Assembly: GCF_008974225.1 (NCBI RefSeq)
Contig: NZ_BKZR01000044.1
Span: forward strand, 1 to 25,670
Length of the DNA stretch: 25,670 bases
Source: Weizmannia acidilactici
Lineage (GTDB): Bacteria; Bacillota; Bacilli; Bacillales; Bacillaceae_C
Direction of reading: 5' to 3'
The notes beneath the pieces were generated by a model. The model saw only the letters and a list, made by a program, of their open reading frames with translations. It did not search any database and had not been told where the DNA came from. The position numbers and the translations under genes were made by a program. Positions 13,919 through 20,113 of this stretch are shown here, in pieces. Numbering within the stretch: position 1 is the first letter of the stretch; every line of letters begins with the position of its first letter.

Positions 13919-14473
13919 TCAACCTTTGTATTTTTTGATCAAATCAACAAACGCATCCACGAAAGATTGTAAGAATTGGACAGTACTTTCATTTGTAACT
14001 TTACCGTTTTCATCAAACAGCGTTGCGACATTACCGATATAAGCTTCAGGCTGCTGGACGACCGGCATGTTTAAGAAGACAAGCGACTGGCGCAAATGGT
14101 GGTTGGCGCCGAACGCACTCAAATTCCCAGGTGACTGGCTAATAATGGCTGCCGGTTTGCCGCTCCAAACACTTTGACCATAAGGGCGCGAACCGACATC
14201 CAGCGCATTTTTTAATACAGCCGGAACAGAGCGGTTGTATTCAGGCGTTACAAATAAAATGGCGTCCAGTCCTTTTACTTTGTTGCGGAATGCCGTATAT
14301 TCAGCAGGGACTTCGTTGTAGTCATCATAATCCTGGTTGTATAAAGGCAGATTTCCAATTTCAACAATCTCTGTTTCATAGCCGCCGGGGAACAGGGTTG
14401 CCACATTTTCTGCAAGTTTTCTTGAAAAAGATTCTTTCCGCAAAGAGCCGAGCAAAATACCAATTTTTGCCAA
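13919..14473 (-). CDS. NAD(P)H-dependent FMN reductase / quinone-azo reductase
   Basis: A 184-residue flavodoxin-fold reductase of the NADPH-dependent FMN reductase family. The phosphate-binding loop GSLRKESFSRKLAE (9-22) and the family motif PEYNRSVPAVLKNALD (77-92) are both present. Such enzymes reduce FMN, quinones, azo dyes or chromate with NAD(P)H. The annotated-length open frame reaches 14545, but I choose the TTG at 14473: AGAAGG lies just upstream and the N-terminus MAKIGILLGS is typical, while the upstream ATGs lack ribosome sites. A promoter with an MhqR-like operator lies upstream, which would fit quinone-induced detoxification. Single-gene unit with terminator. Confidence 0.87.
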   Translation of the reverse strand: MAKIGILLGSLRKESFSRKLAENVATLFPGGYETEIVEIGNLPLYNQDYDDYNEVPAEYTAFRNKVKGLDAILFVTPEYNRSVPAVLKNALDVGSRPYGQSVWSGKPAAIISQSPGNLSAFGANHHLRQSLVFLNMPVVQQPEAYIGNVATLFDENGKVTNESTVQFLQSFVDAFVDLIKKYKG

Positions 14474-14497
14474 AATGATCTGACCTTCTTCCATAAT

Positions 14498-14515
14498 TAT
14501 TTTTAATTCGAGATA
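14498..14515 (-). promoter_or_regulatory. MhqR-like operator
   Basis: On the reverse strand TATCTCGAATTAAAAATA matches, as I remember it, the B. subtilis MhqR palindrome tATCTcgaAtTCgAGATa at 15 of 18 positions, with a perfect left half. It begins immediately downstream of the -10 box, at the predicted transcription start. Confidence 0.45.
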
Positions 14516-14545
14516 ATTATAAGGAAAACTAAAGTGAAAAGTCAA
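14516..14545 (-). promoter_or_regulatory. promoter of the FMN reductase gene
   Basis: On the reverse strand TTGACT (14540-14545), an 18-bp spacer and TATAAT (14516-14521). This predicts a start near 14509 and a short leader to the TTG at 14473. Confidence 0.7.
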
Positions 14546-14574
14546 AAATAATGCCCTGGATACAAAAAGTCGCC

Positions 14575-14802
14575 CGCTGATAAACCGTGCATTTCCGCCG
14601 ATAAAAGAGGATCAGGAGGAAATGAGGTGCCGGGAACCTTGTTTTGGTGAAAAAATATCTGGGTTCAAAAAGGGAGGAGGAAGTCGGGATGTGTAATTTT
14701 AAAGTTGAGCGCCGATAAATGAGAAGTTTTCGCTGATAAAATTGAAAACCCGCTGATATATTCCAGCTCACCGCTGATAAATCGGGTCATTCCGCCGATA
14801 AA
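14575..14802. repeat. CGCYGATAAA repeats with 21-bp period
   Basis: Seven copies of CGC[TC]GATA[AT]A start at 14575, 14596, 14710, 14731, 14751, 14772 and 14793. Within each cluster the step is 21 bp (once 20), two turns of the helix; only the first ten bases are conserved and the other eleven vary. The two clusters are 114 bp apart. The stretch between the FMN reductase promoter and the ferredoxin terminator contains no gene I can support. The pattern looks like a phased protein-binding array or a family of intergenic repeats; its function is unknown. Confidence 0.75.
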
Positions 14803-14828
14803 AGGGGAGCCAGTGGCAATAAACAAAA

Positions 14829-14859
14829 CAGCAGGAACTTCAACATGAAATTCCTGCTG
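14829..14859 (-). terminator. terminator of the ferredoxin operon
   Basis: CAGCAGGAA (14829-14837) and TTCCTGCTG (14851-14859) form a perfect 9-bp stem; on the reverse strand TTTTGTTT follows. The ferredoxin stop codon lies in the loop. Confidence 0.85.
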
Positions 14860-15103
14860 CTTCTTTGTTTGGGTTACCGTTAAAAGGTGTTTCCAATACT
14901 TTGATGGATTCGGATGGGCAGCCTTCAAAAGCATCTTCCAGATCATCCAGAAGTTCTTCCGGGATTTCTACTGTTCCCTGATTATCATCCAACATCACGT
15001 ATGACAATCCTTCTTCATCATAATCAAAAATATCTGGGGCGGCTGCTGCGCAGGCTCCGCAAGCAATGCATGTTTCCCGATTGACAATCGCAAATTTTTT
15101 CAT
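14840..15103 (-). CDS. fer: single-cluster [4Fe-4S] ferredoxin
   Basis: An 87-residue ferredoxin close in layout to B. subtilis Fer (82 residues). Cys12, Cys15, Cys18 (TCIACGACAAAAPD) and Cys62 (EGCPSESI) ligate one [4Fe-4S] cluster; there is no second cluster motif. The body is strongly acidic, as expected for a low-potential one-electron carrier. The start is the ATG at 15103 with GGAGG 9 nt upstream, not the overlapping ATG at 15118. It lies 34 nt after the ferric-reductase-like gene, as last gene of the redox operon, so it may deliver electrons to that membrane protein. In B. subtilis fer stands alone, so this linkage is unusual. Confidence 0.92.
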   Translation of the reverse strand: MKKFAIVNRETCIACGACAAAAPDIFDYDEEGLSYVMLDDNQGTVEIPEELLDDLEDAFEGCPSESIKVLETPFNGNPNKEAAGISC

Positions 15104-15137
15104 CTTCCATTCCTCCAAAAAATTATTTTTTAGCTCA

Positions 15138-15737
15138 TCAACCGGTGTGACGCGCCGCCCGTTGTTCAGTTGGACGCACCGTTTTTTTCGACGGGCGGAT
15201 CGAAATTCTTAAAATCAGGGCCGCAATTGTAATCATCGCAGTTGAGGCGTATAAAAACATCATAAACGGATAATGCGCATCCGGCCCGAGCACCACGCTG
15301 TGGATGAATACGCCAATAAATGCAGGAAAAGCCAAAAAGTGGATTGCTTTCCATGTTTTATGCCCGAGTGCTTTCATATAATCTGATGTCACAATCAACA
15401 AAATCATGATATAGAGCGATAGAATCCCAATCCCGATCAGGATAGGATTTGATTTCGAAATAAACGGAATGAGCACATCCCATATCGAAAAGTTTTCATA
15501 CGTGCTGAACGTCAGGACAAGGCCATGCACCATCCCGAATAACAGGCCGAACCAGCCAGTTGACTGGTGAACGAGGTTAATCCGGGCTTTTGTTCTTGGT
15601 TTCATAAAATGGTAATGGGCACTCATCCCCGTAACGACTGATACAAACAGCAACAAGTAAGAAGTCACGCCGGCTGCACGGGAAACCGTCCATACAGGCA
15701 TGATGTTATGAATGGCTGTGAACAGTTCGCTCACCAT
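15138..15737 (-). CDS. ferric-reductase-like di-haem membrane protein
   Basis: A 199-residue protein with six predicted membrane helices, of the ferric reductase/YedZ-MsrQ type. Two histidine pairs spaced 13-14 residues, His57/His71 (HQSTGWFGLLFGMVHG) and His133/His146 (HFLAFPAFIGVFIH), can hold two stacked b haems that carry electrons across the membrane. The flavin and NADPH domains of full NOX-type reductases are absent, so soluble partners must supply electrons; the ferredoxin gene is directly downstream. The ATG at 15737 overlaps the end of the ApbE gene by 32 nt, suggesting translational coupling; AAGGAC precedes it at a long distance, and GTG at 15734 is an alternative. Confidence 0.85.
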   Translation of the reverse strand: MVSELFTAIHNIMPVWTVSRAAGVTSYLLLFVSVVTGMSAHYHFMKPRTKARINLVHQSTGWFGLLFGMVHGLVLTFSTYENFSIWDVLIPFISKSNPILIGIGILSLYIMILLIVTSDYMKALGHKTWKAIHFLAFPAFIGVFIHSVVLGPDAHYPFMMFLYASTAMITIAALILRISIRPSKKTVRPTEQRAARHTG

Positions 15738-16644
15738 AATAAATCAGTCCTTCCGAAGAATAGTCGCGGATCGCCCCGCCTGTTACAATGGAATGGTCGT
15801 TTTTCACACCGACAATGCCGAGATCTTTGCGTTTTTCCAAAACCCATTCGATTCCTTTTTCCCAGCCTAAAATAATCATGCATTTTGCGTATACTTCCGC
15901 AACGGCCAGGTCAGGAGCAATGACACTGACTTGAATAAGATCCGACTGTGAGCTTTCGTGCGTGCGCGGATCGAGAATATGGTGGTGGGTCTGCCCATTT
16001 TTATCCTTCCAGCTCCGCTTCACCGTGCTGCTTGTGGCGATGCCTGCAGGACGGTCGAGTTTAAAAGAAAACAATTGCTTATCCCAGGATTCGGGTGTTG
16101 AAATGTTGATGTTCCAATTTTCTTTCGGCATTCCCCAGACAATAATATCCCCACCTGCTGCAATGCCGCCAAATGGCGTTTTTTTCGACAACTGGTTTGC
16201 GGCCTGCTGGGCAGTCCAGCCTTTTCCAATCCCGCCGAGGTCAATCATCGCGCCGTGTATCGTAATCATTCTCATTTTTGGGTCGATTTCGGCCGGTGCT
16301 TCTTTATTGGTTAAAAATTGATTTTGAATTTCTACATTTCCTGATTCGATTTTTTCGAAGCTCCGGTCGTATCCGAGCCTGCATATGTCGCGGCCGAGAT
16401 ACGGATTAAACACGCCGTCCGTTTCATAATAGAAACGGTCTGCCGCTGCCACTGCTTCATACAGCACATCGCTTGGCAGAAAAGGCGTATTTTCCGTTCT
16501 GTTTAACTGCGACAATTCGCTTTCAGGCAAAAAGCGGCTGAGTGTATTTTCCGCATGCCGGAACCATGCCTCCGTTTGCCGGTTGTGCTGTTCGTTCAAA
16601 TAATAAGTGGCAATCGTTGTATTCATTGCACGAAAGTTGTACAT
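15706..16644 (-). CDS. ApbE-type FAD:protein FMN transferase, no signal peptide
   Basis: A 312-residue flavin transferase, which attaches FMN from FAD covalently to a Thr/Ser in target proteins. Family blocks are in order: MNTTIATYY at the N-terminus, RFLPESELSQLN, DGVFNPYLG, DLGGIGKGWTAQQAANQL, GGIAAGGDIIVWG, ATSSTVKRSW, HHILDPRTH and the C-terminal DLAVAEVYAKCMIILG metal-site region. Unlike many ApbE proteins it has no lipoprotein or Sec signal, so it should act in the cytoplasm. The start has GAAAGGGGAA 5 nt before the ATG. No protein in the window shows the usual [ST]GAT acceptor motif, so its substrate is open. It is the second gene of a four-gene redox operon. Confidence 0.88.
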   Translation of the reverse strand: MYNFRAMNTTIATYYLNEQHNRQTEAWFRHAENTLSRFLPESELSQLNRTENTPFLPSDVLYEAVAAADRFYYETDGVFNPYLGRDICRLGYDRSFEKIESGNVEIQNQFLTNKEAPAEIDPKMRMITIHGAMIDLGGIGKGWTAQQAANQLSKKTPFGGIAAGGDIIVWGMPKENWNINISTPESWDKQLFSFKLDRPAGIATSSTVKRSWKDKNGQTHHHILDPRTHESSQSDLIQVSVIAPDLAVAEVYAKCMIILGWEKGIEWVLEKRKDLGIVGVKNDHSIVTGGAIRDYSSEGLIYYGERTVHSHS

Positions 16645-16665
16645 CGCAATTCCCCTTTCGTTAGA

Positions 16666-17013
16666 TTACGAAGAATGGCCGCCTACCTGGCTGTCCTGGC
16701 CGAAATCCCCTCTGCTCGGCGGGCCTTGGAAAGTGGAGCTGTCGGAGTTGTAATTGTCCGAACCGCTGCTCGAACTGCTGTTGTTGTCCGAACTGCTGTT
16801 TGAGCTGCCACCATCGTCCGAGAAAAATTTGCCGCTGCTGTCATGATATTGGTTTGAACTCGAAGAAGAATTTGAATTTGTATTGGAACTGCTTGTGGAT
16901 GCAGTCGTTTTTGTGCTTGACTGGTCATATTTTTCCGCTAGGCCGACCATCCCTGTAAAAACCGCAACGCTCGAAAGACCGACAATCCATTTGATCCCTC
17001 TGTTTTTTGCCAT
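16666..17013 (-). CDS. Ser/Asn-rich membrane-anchored protein
   Basis: A 115-residue protein. Residues about 8-26 form one hydrophobic helix after a basic N-terminus (MAKNRGIKW), so it is an uncleaved anchor or a signal. From about 32 to 95 it is nearly all Ser, Asn, Asp, Thr and Gly, then ends in TFQGPPSRGDFGQDSQVGGH. No domain is recognised and there is no cysteine or haem motif. It is first in the operon with ApbE, the di-haem protein and ferredoxin, 21 nt before apbE. A flexible wall-spanning stalk or a scaffold for the redox proteins is a reasonable guess. GGAG precedes the ATG at 10 nt. Low complexity makes homology searches unreliable. Confidence 0.75.
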   Translation of the reverse strand: MAKNRGIKWIVGLSSVAVFTGMVGLAEKYDQSSTKTTASTSSSNTNSNSSSSSNQYHDSSGKFFSDDGGSSNSSSDNNSSSSSGSDNYNSDSSTFQGPPSRGDFGQDSQVGGHSS

Positions 17014-17054
17014 CTATTGTCATCTCCATTTTTTTCAAATCTTAGCTTGATACC

Positions 17055-17086
17055 ATCATAGTGGAGTTTTATTAAAAAAGAATTAA
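17055..17086 (-). promoter_or_regulatory. TTAA-N7-TTAA promoter of the ApbE redox operon
   Basis: On the reverse strand TTAA-N7-TTAA (17072-17086), exactly 11 bp, then the -10 TATGAT (17055-17060), with no -35 box. Spacing is identical to the DUF4405 promoter at 11645-11676, and 11 of the 17 bases after the second TTAA also agree. This implies a shared OmpR/PhoB-type activator. Confidence 0.6.
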
Positions 17087-17164
17087 CGAGACAGGATTGA
17101 AAAAAGTATTATGGTTGATGTAACAATTCAGCTGGAGATTAATGATGGTTTAATTGAGAGATGA

Positions 17165-17195
17165 TTGACTGTATAGCAGTTATACAGGGTAAACT
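17165..17195 (+). promoter_or_regulatory. UbiD promoter region with palindromic operator
   Basis: CTGTATA-GCAGT-TATACAG (17169-17187) is a perfect 7-5-7 inverted repeat starting inside a TTGACT -35 box (17165-17170). The -10 is unclear (TAAACT at 17190-17195 gives a 19-bp spacer). The palindrome suits a dimeric GntR, TetR or MarR-type repressor controlling the decarboxylase. Confidence 0.5.
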
Positions 17196-17231
17196 TTTCC
17201 TTGTACGAAACAGTTGATTGGAGGAGAAACG

Positions 17232-18719
17232 ATGGCAGAGAAAATCAAAGTCACGGATTTGCGTTCGGCCCTCGAATTGTTAAAAACGGTTCCGGGCCAG
17301 CTGATTGAAACGGATGAACCGGTTGATCCGCATGCTGAAATTTCAGGGGTTTACCGCTATGTCGGCGCCGGCGGGACGGTTATGCGCCCGACTCGGATCG
17401 GCCCGGCAATGATTTTTAACAATGTGAAAGGCCATGAAGATGCAAGAGTGGTGATCGGGCTGCTTGCCAGCCGCGAAAGGGTAGGGCTGCTCCTTGGAGA
17501 AAAACCGGAAAGGCTCGGGTTCCTACTAAATGAAGCGGTGCAAAATCCAATTCAGCCGGTTACCGTTCCAAATGAAAAGGCAAAATGCCAGGAGGTCGTT
17601 CACTACGTAGATGAACCGGGATTTGATATCCGCAAACTCATTCCGGCGCCGACCAATACGGAAGAAGATGCCGGTCCGTATATTACAACGGGGATGTGTT
17701 ACGCATCCGATATGGAAACGGGCGAATCGGACGTTACGATCCACCGCCTTTGCCTGCAAAGCAAAGATGAAATATCCATGTTCTTTACACCTGGTGCCCG
17801 CCATTTAGGGGTATTCCGCGAAAAAGCGGAAAAACTTGGAAAACCGCTTCCGATTTCCATCAGCATCGGTGTTGATCCAGCGATCGAAATCGGTGCATGT
17901 TTTGAACCGCCTACCACACCATTAGGATTTAACGAATTGAGCATTGCCGGTGCTCTAAGGAATGAGCCGGTTGAACTTGTTCAATGCTTAACAATTGATG
18001 AAAAGGCGATTGCCAATGCAGAATATGTGATCGAAGGGGAACTGATTCCAAACACGTATGTCCGCGAAGACCAAAATACAAATACAGGAAAAGCCATGCC
18101 AGAATTTCCGGGTTACACGGGTGAAGCGAACCCGAAAGTGCCGTTAATCAAAGTAAAAGCCGTCACCCACCGCAAAAATCCGATTATGCAATCTGTCATC
18201 GGGCCGAGCGAGGAACATGTCAATCTTGTAGGAATTCCTACCGAAGCAAGTATTATTCAAATGATTGAAAGGGCGTTGCCGGGCAGGCTTTTGAATGTAT
18301 ACGCCCATTCTTCCGGTGGTGGCAAATATATGGCCGTTCTGCAGTTTAAGAAAAGCCAGCCGAGTGACGAAGGGCGGCAGCGGCAGGCGGCGCTTTTGGC
18401 GTTTTCAGCGTTCAGCGAATTGAAACATGTTTTTATTGTTGACGAAGACGTGGATCCATTCGACAGTAATGACGTCCTATGGGCAATGAACACCCGCTTC
18501 CAGGGGGATGTCGACACGATCTTTATTCCGGGTGTGCGCTGCCATCCGCTTGATCCGTCGCAAAGCCCGGAATACAGCCCTTCCATCCGGGACAAAGGCA
18601 TTTCCTGCAAAACCATTTTTGACTGCACAGTGCCTTATCATTTAAAAGATAAATTCAAACGGGCGAAGTTTATGGATGTTGATCCAAGCCGCTTTGCACC
18701 GAAATTGTTTAAGAAATAA
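17232..18719 (+). CDS. UbiD-family decarboxylase
   Basis: A 495-residue decarboxylase of the UbiD family, which uses prenylated FMN to decarboxylate aromatic or unsaturated acids. Family segments are GPYITTGMCYASD (about 157-169), TIHRLCLQS, GARHLG, the glutamate-bearing NELSIAGALRNEPVELV (244-260) and AEYVIEGELIP. It is longer than B. subtilis BsdC (473) and near lactobacillal gallate decarboxylase LpdC (490), so a phenolic acid substrate is possible. The ATG at 17232 has GGAGGAG 6 nt upstream; the TTG at 17214 lacks a site. No ubiX/bsdB partner lies beside it, so cofactor supply must come from elsewhere in the genome. Substrate not assignable from sequence alone. Confidence 0.85.
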   Translation: MAEKIKVTDLRSALELLKTVPGQLIETDEPVDPHAEISGVYRYVGAGGTVMRPTRIGPAMIFNNVKGHEDARVVIGLLASRERVGLLLGEKPERLGFLLNEAVQNPIQPVTVPNEKAKCQEVVHYVDEPGFDIRKLIPAPTNTEEDAGPYITTGMCYASDMETGESDVTIHRLCLQSKDEISMFFTPGARHLGVFREKAEKLGKPLPISISIGVDPAIEIGACFEPPTTPLGFNELSIAGALRNEPVELVQCLTIDEKAIANAEYVIEGELIPNTYVREDQNTNTGKAMPEFPGYTGEANPKVPLIKVKAVTHRKNPIMQSVIGPSEEHVNLVGIPTEASIIQMIERALPGRLLNVYAHSSGGGKYMAVLQFKKSQPSDEGRQRQAALLAFSAFSELKHVFIVDEDVDPFDSNDVLWAMNTRFQGDVDTIFIPGVRCHPLDPSQSPEYSPSIRDKGISCKTIFDCTVPYHLKDKFKRAKFMDVDPSRFAPKLFKK

Positions 18720-18721
18720 TG

Positions 18722-18759
18722 AAAAGGGGAGAGGGTGCGCTGCATTCCTCTTCTTTTTT
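18722..18759. terminator. terminator between UbiD and MerR genes
   Basis: AAAAGGGGAGAGG (18722-18734) pairs over 13 positions (three G-U) with CCTCTTCTTTTTT (18747-18759), the T-run forming the tail. It ends the UbiD transcript; the stop codon of the convergent MerR gene overlaps its edge. Confidence 0.75.
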
Positions 18760-19582
18760 AACATTTCTTAACCGGTATCTGCAGCTGGCAAAAGTCGGAA
18801 TTCTGGTCTTCCCCGTAAAATGTCGAATCCAAAAGGCAGGCGTCAAAAACATCACCGGCTACTTGATAATGGTTATCGTGAATCCATTCTATTAATTCAT
18901 CCAGGAATTGTGTTTCATATGGCATTCCGTATTTAAACATACAGGCATACTCTCCAGCAGGCAGTGTAAACATATTTTCGATTTCCGCCACATCATCCGG
19001 CAGCATAATGCAGCTGCCCGCACCTCGAAATACATCATTTTCTTCTAAACTCTCTTTGCGTATAATCGTGCCAAACCCTTCAGAAGGAAGCAGGCTATAT
19101 CTGTTCAGAATATCCCACGCTTTCATGACAGTTAAATGCAGCTCTTTACGTGAAATTTGATGCTCAAATGGGACAAAAATAACTTTCCTTTCCGGGAACG
19201 TTTCGATCATTGGCTGATAAAGTTCGTTTTTGAAGTTTTCCACCGTTGCAAATAGGGATAGTCTATTTTCGATATGTCCTTTTGTTGCTTTTAATTGTTC
19301 AATTTCTTGTTCAATCGTTTCTTTATGGGACTCGAGCAGTGAAATGGCGGTTGTAAGGTTGCGGTTTTGGATATGTTCCTTTATTGTATCCAATTTAATG
19401 CCAATTGATTTTAAAAATAGAATCTCTCTGAGCAAAGGAATTTGGGAAGGGCTGTAATACCGGTAGCCATGATCATCTGTTTTAATCGGCTTGAATAAAT
19501 CAATTTTATCGTAGTAGATCAGAGCCTGCCTTGAAATATGGTGGATCGAAGCCATTTCACCAATTGAAAAATATTTTTCCAT
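18758..19582 (-). CDS. MerR-family regulator with GyrI-like effector domain
   Basis: A 274-residue regulator built like BmrR/BltR. Residues 1-70 form the MerR DNA-binding domain (YFSIGEMASIHHISRQALIYYDKI, GYRYYSPSQIPLL). A coiled-coil linker follows (about 72-115), then an effector-binding GyrI-like domain (about 125-270) that in relatives binds hydrophobic cations or drugs. The ATG at 19582 follows AAAGGAGAT. A perfect 7-5-7 inverted repeat (GATAAAT/ATTTATC, 19647-19665) lies upstream, though MerR proteins usually bind in a long spacer between -35 and -10. No efflux gene is adjacent, so its target is unclear; it converges on the UbiD gene. Confidence 0.85.
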   Translation of the reverse strand: MEKYFSIGEMASIHHISRQALIYYDKIDLFKPIKTDDHGYRYYSPSQIPLLREILFLKSIGIKLDTIKEHIQNRNLTTAISLLESHKETIEQEIEQLKATKGHIENRLSLFATVENFKNELYQPMIETFPERKVIFVPFEHQISRKELHLTVMKAWDILNRYSLLPSEGFGTIIRKESLEENDVFRGAGSCIMLPDDVAEIENMFTLPAGEYACMFKYGMPYETQFLDELIEWIHDNHYQVAGDVFDACLLDSTFYGEDQNSDFCQLQIPVKKC

Positions 19583-19646
19583 GTCTATCTCCTTTTCTTA
19601 CAATCTGGAGTCTTGATCATTCAACTTGATTAAATAAAAATATCTG

Positions 19647-19665
19647 GATAAATCCGCTATTTATC
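19647..19665. promoter_or_regulatory. inverted repeat upstream of the MerR gene
   Basis: GATAAAT-CCGCT-ATTTATC is a perfect 7-5-7 palindrome 65 bp before the MerR-family start codon and 29 bp from the tRNA-Leu terminator. It could be an operator; no binding protein can be named. Confidence 0.3.
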
Positions 19666-19693
19666 TATGTATCAATGCTGCTTATAAGCAAAA

Positions 19694-19731
19694 AAACAAG
19701 GGTTCCAACCAACTGGCTGAAACCCTTGTTT
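19694..19731 (-). terminator. terminator of tRNA-Leu
   Basis: AAACAAGGGTT (19694-19704) and AACCCTTGTTT (19721-19731) form a perfect 11-bp stem with a T-run on the reverse strand, 7 nt after the tRNA. Confidence 0.85.
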
Positions 19732-19737
19732 CATTGA

Positions 19738-19821
19738 TGCGGATGAAGGGACTTGAACCCATACGGTGTTGCCACCACTAGAACCTGAATCTAGCGCGTC
19801 TGCCGATTCCGCCACATCCGC
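19738..19821 (-). tRNA. tRNA-Leu (anticodon CAG)
   Basis: The reverse strand gives an 84-nt class II tRNA: acceptor GCGGATG/CATCCGC, anticodon loop TTCAGGT in stem CTAGA/TCTAG, a long variable arm (TGGTGGCAACACC) and T-arm GGGTTCAAGTCCC. Anticodon CAG reads CUG. CCA is not encoded. Confidence 0.96.
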
Positions 19822-19860
19822 ATTTTTTATTTTTTTGTTCGCCTCATCAGCGACAAATTT

Positions 19861-19889
19861 ATTATATTATGCCCGAAAGAAAAATGCAA
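19861..19889 (-). promoter_or_regulatory. promoter of tRNA-Leu
   Basis: On the reverse strand TTGCAT (19884-19889), a 17-bp spacer and TATAAT (19861-19866), about 35 nt before the tRNA. Just upstream is a short palindrome GCGAAAAA-G-TTTTTCGC (19910-19926). Confidence 0.8.
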
Positions 19890-19948
19890 TAGCTTTTTTA
19901 AAGTTTTTGCGAAAAAGTTTTTCGCATGTCGAATTGCATAAAAATCGT

Positions 19949-19978
19949 TGACCAGGATTTGGGGACAGTGGTATATTT
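19949..19978 (+). promoter_or_regulatory. promoter of codBA
   Basis: TTGACC (19949-19954), an 18-bp spacer and TATATT (19973-19978) predict a start near 19985, giving a leader of about 190 nt that holds the PyrR element and a terminator. Confidence 0.6.
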
Positions 19979-20009
19979 ACAGTAGTTGAATATGAGTACC
20001 TTTAATTTT

Positions 20010-20113
20010 AGTCCAGTGAGGCTGACAAGGTAAACGGAAAAGTTCTGCGCTTGTTGCAGAGTCGTTTTGGTGAAGTACAGGCTTCTTGTCATTGCTGGCA
20101 GGAAGCTTTTTTT
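20010..20113 (+). promoter_or_regulatory. PyrR-type attenuator in the codBA leader
   Basis: The segment 20010-20030, with core TCCAGTGAGGCTGACAAGG, fits the PyrR binding-loop consensus (ARUCCNGNGAGGYUNANAAGG) at every fixed position. About 50 nt later AGGCTTCTTG (20079-20088) and CAGGAAGCTT (20099-20108) form a 10-bp stem with two G-U pairs, ending in seven T's (20107-20113), an intrinsic terminator. By analogy with the B. subtilis pyr operon, UMP-bound PyrR would hold the binding loop and let the terminator form, shutting off cytosine salvage when pyrimidines are plentiful. The competing antiterminator was not worked out in detail. Confidence 0.82.

Noticed and set aside
14658..19650. AAAATATCTGG occurring near 14658, 15029 and 19638 as a dispersed repeat
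   Set aside because: One copy is within the ferredoxin coding region and the flanks differ; three hits of an AT-rich 11-mer can be chance.
19910..19926. GCGAAAAA-G-TTTTTCGC as a terminator
   Set aside because: The one-base spacer cannot form a hairpin loop without opening several A-U pairs, and no upstream gene on the forward strand needs it.
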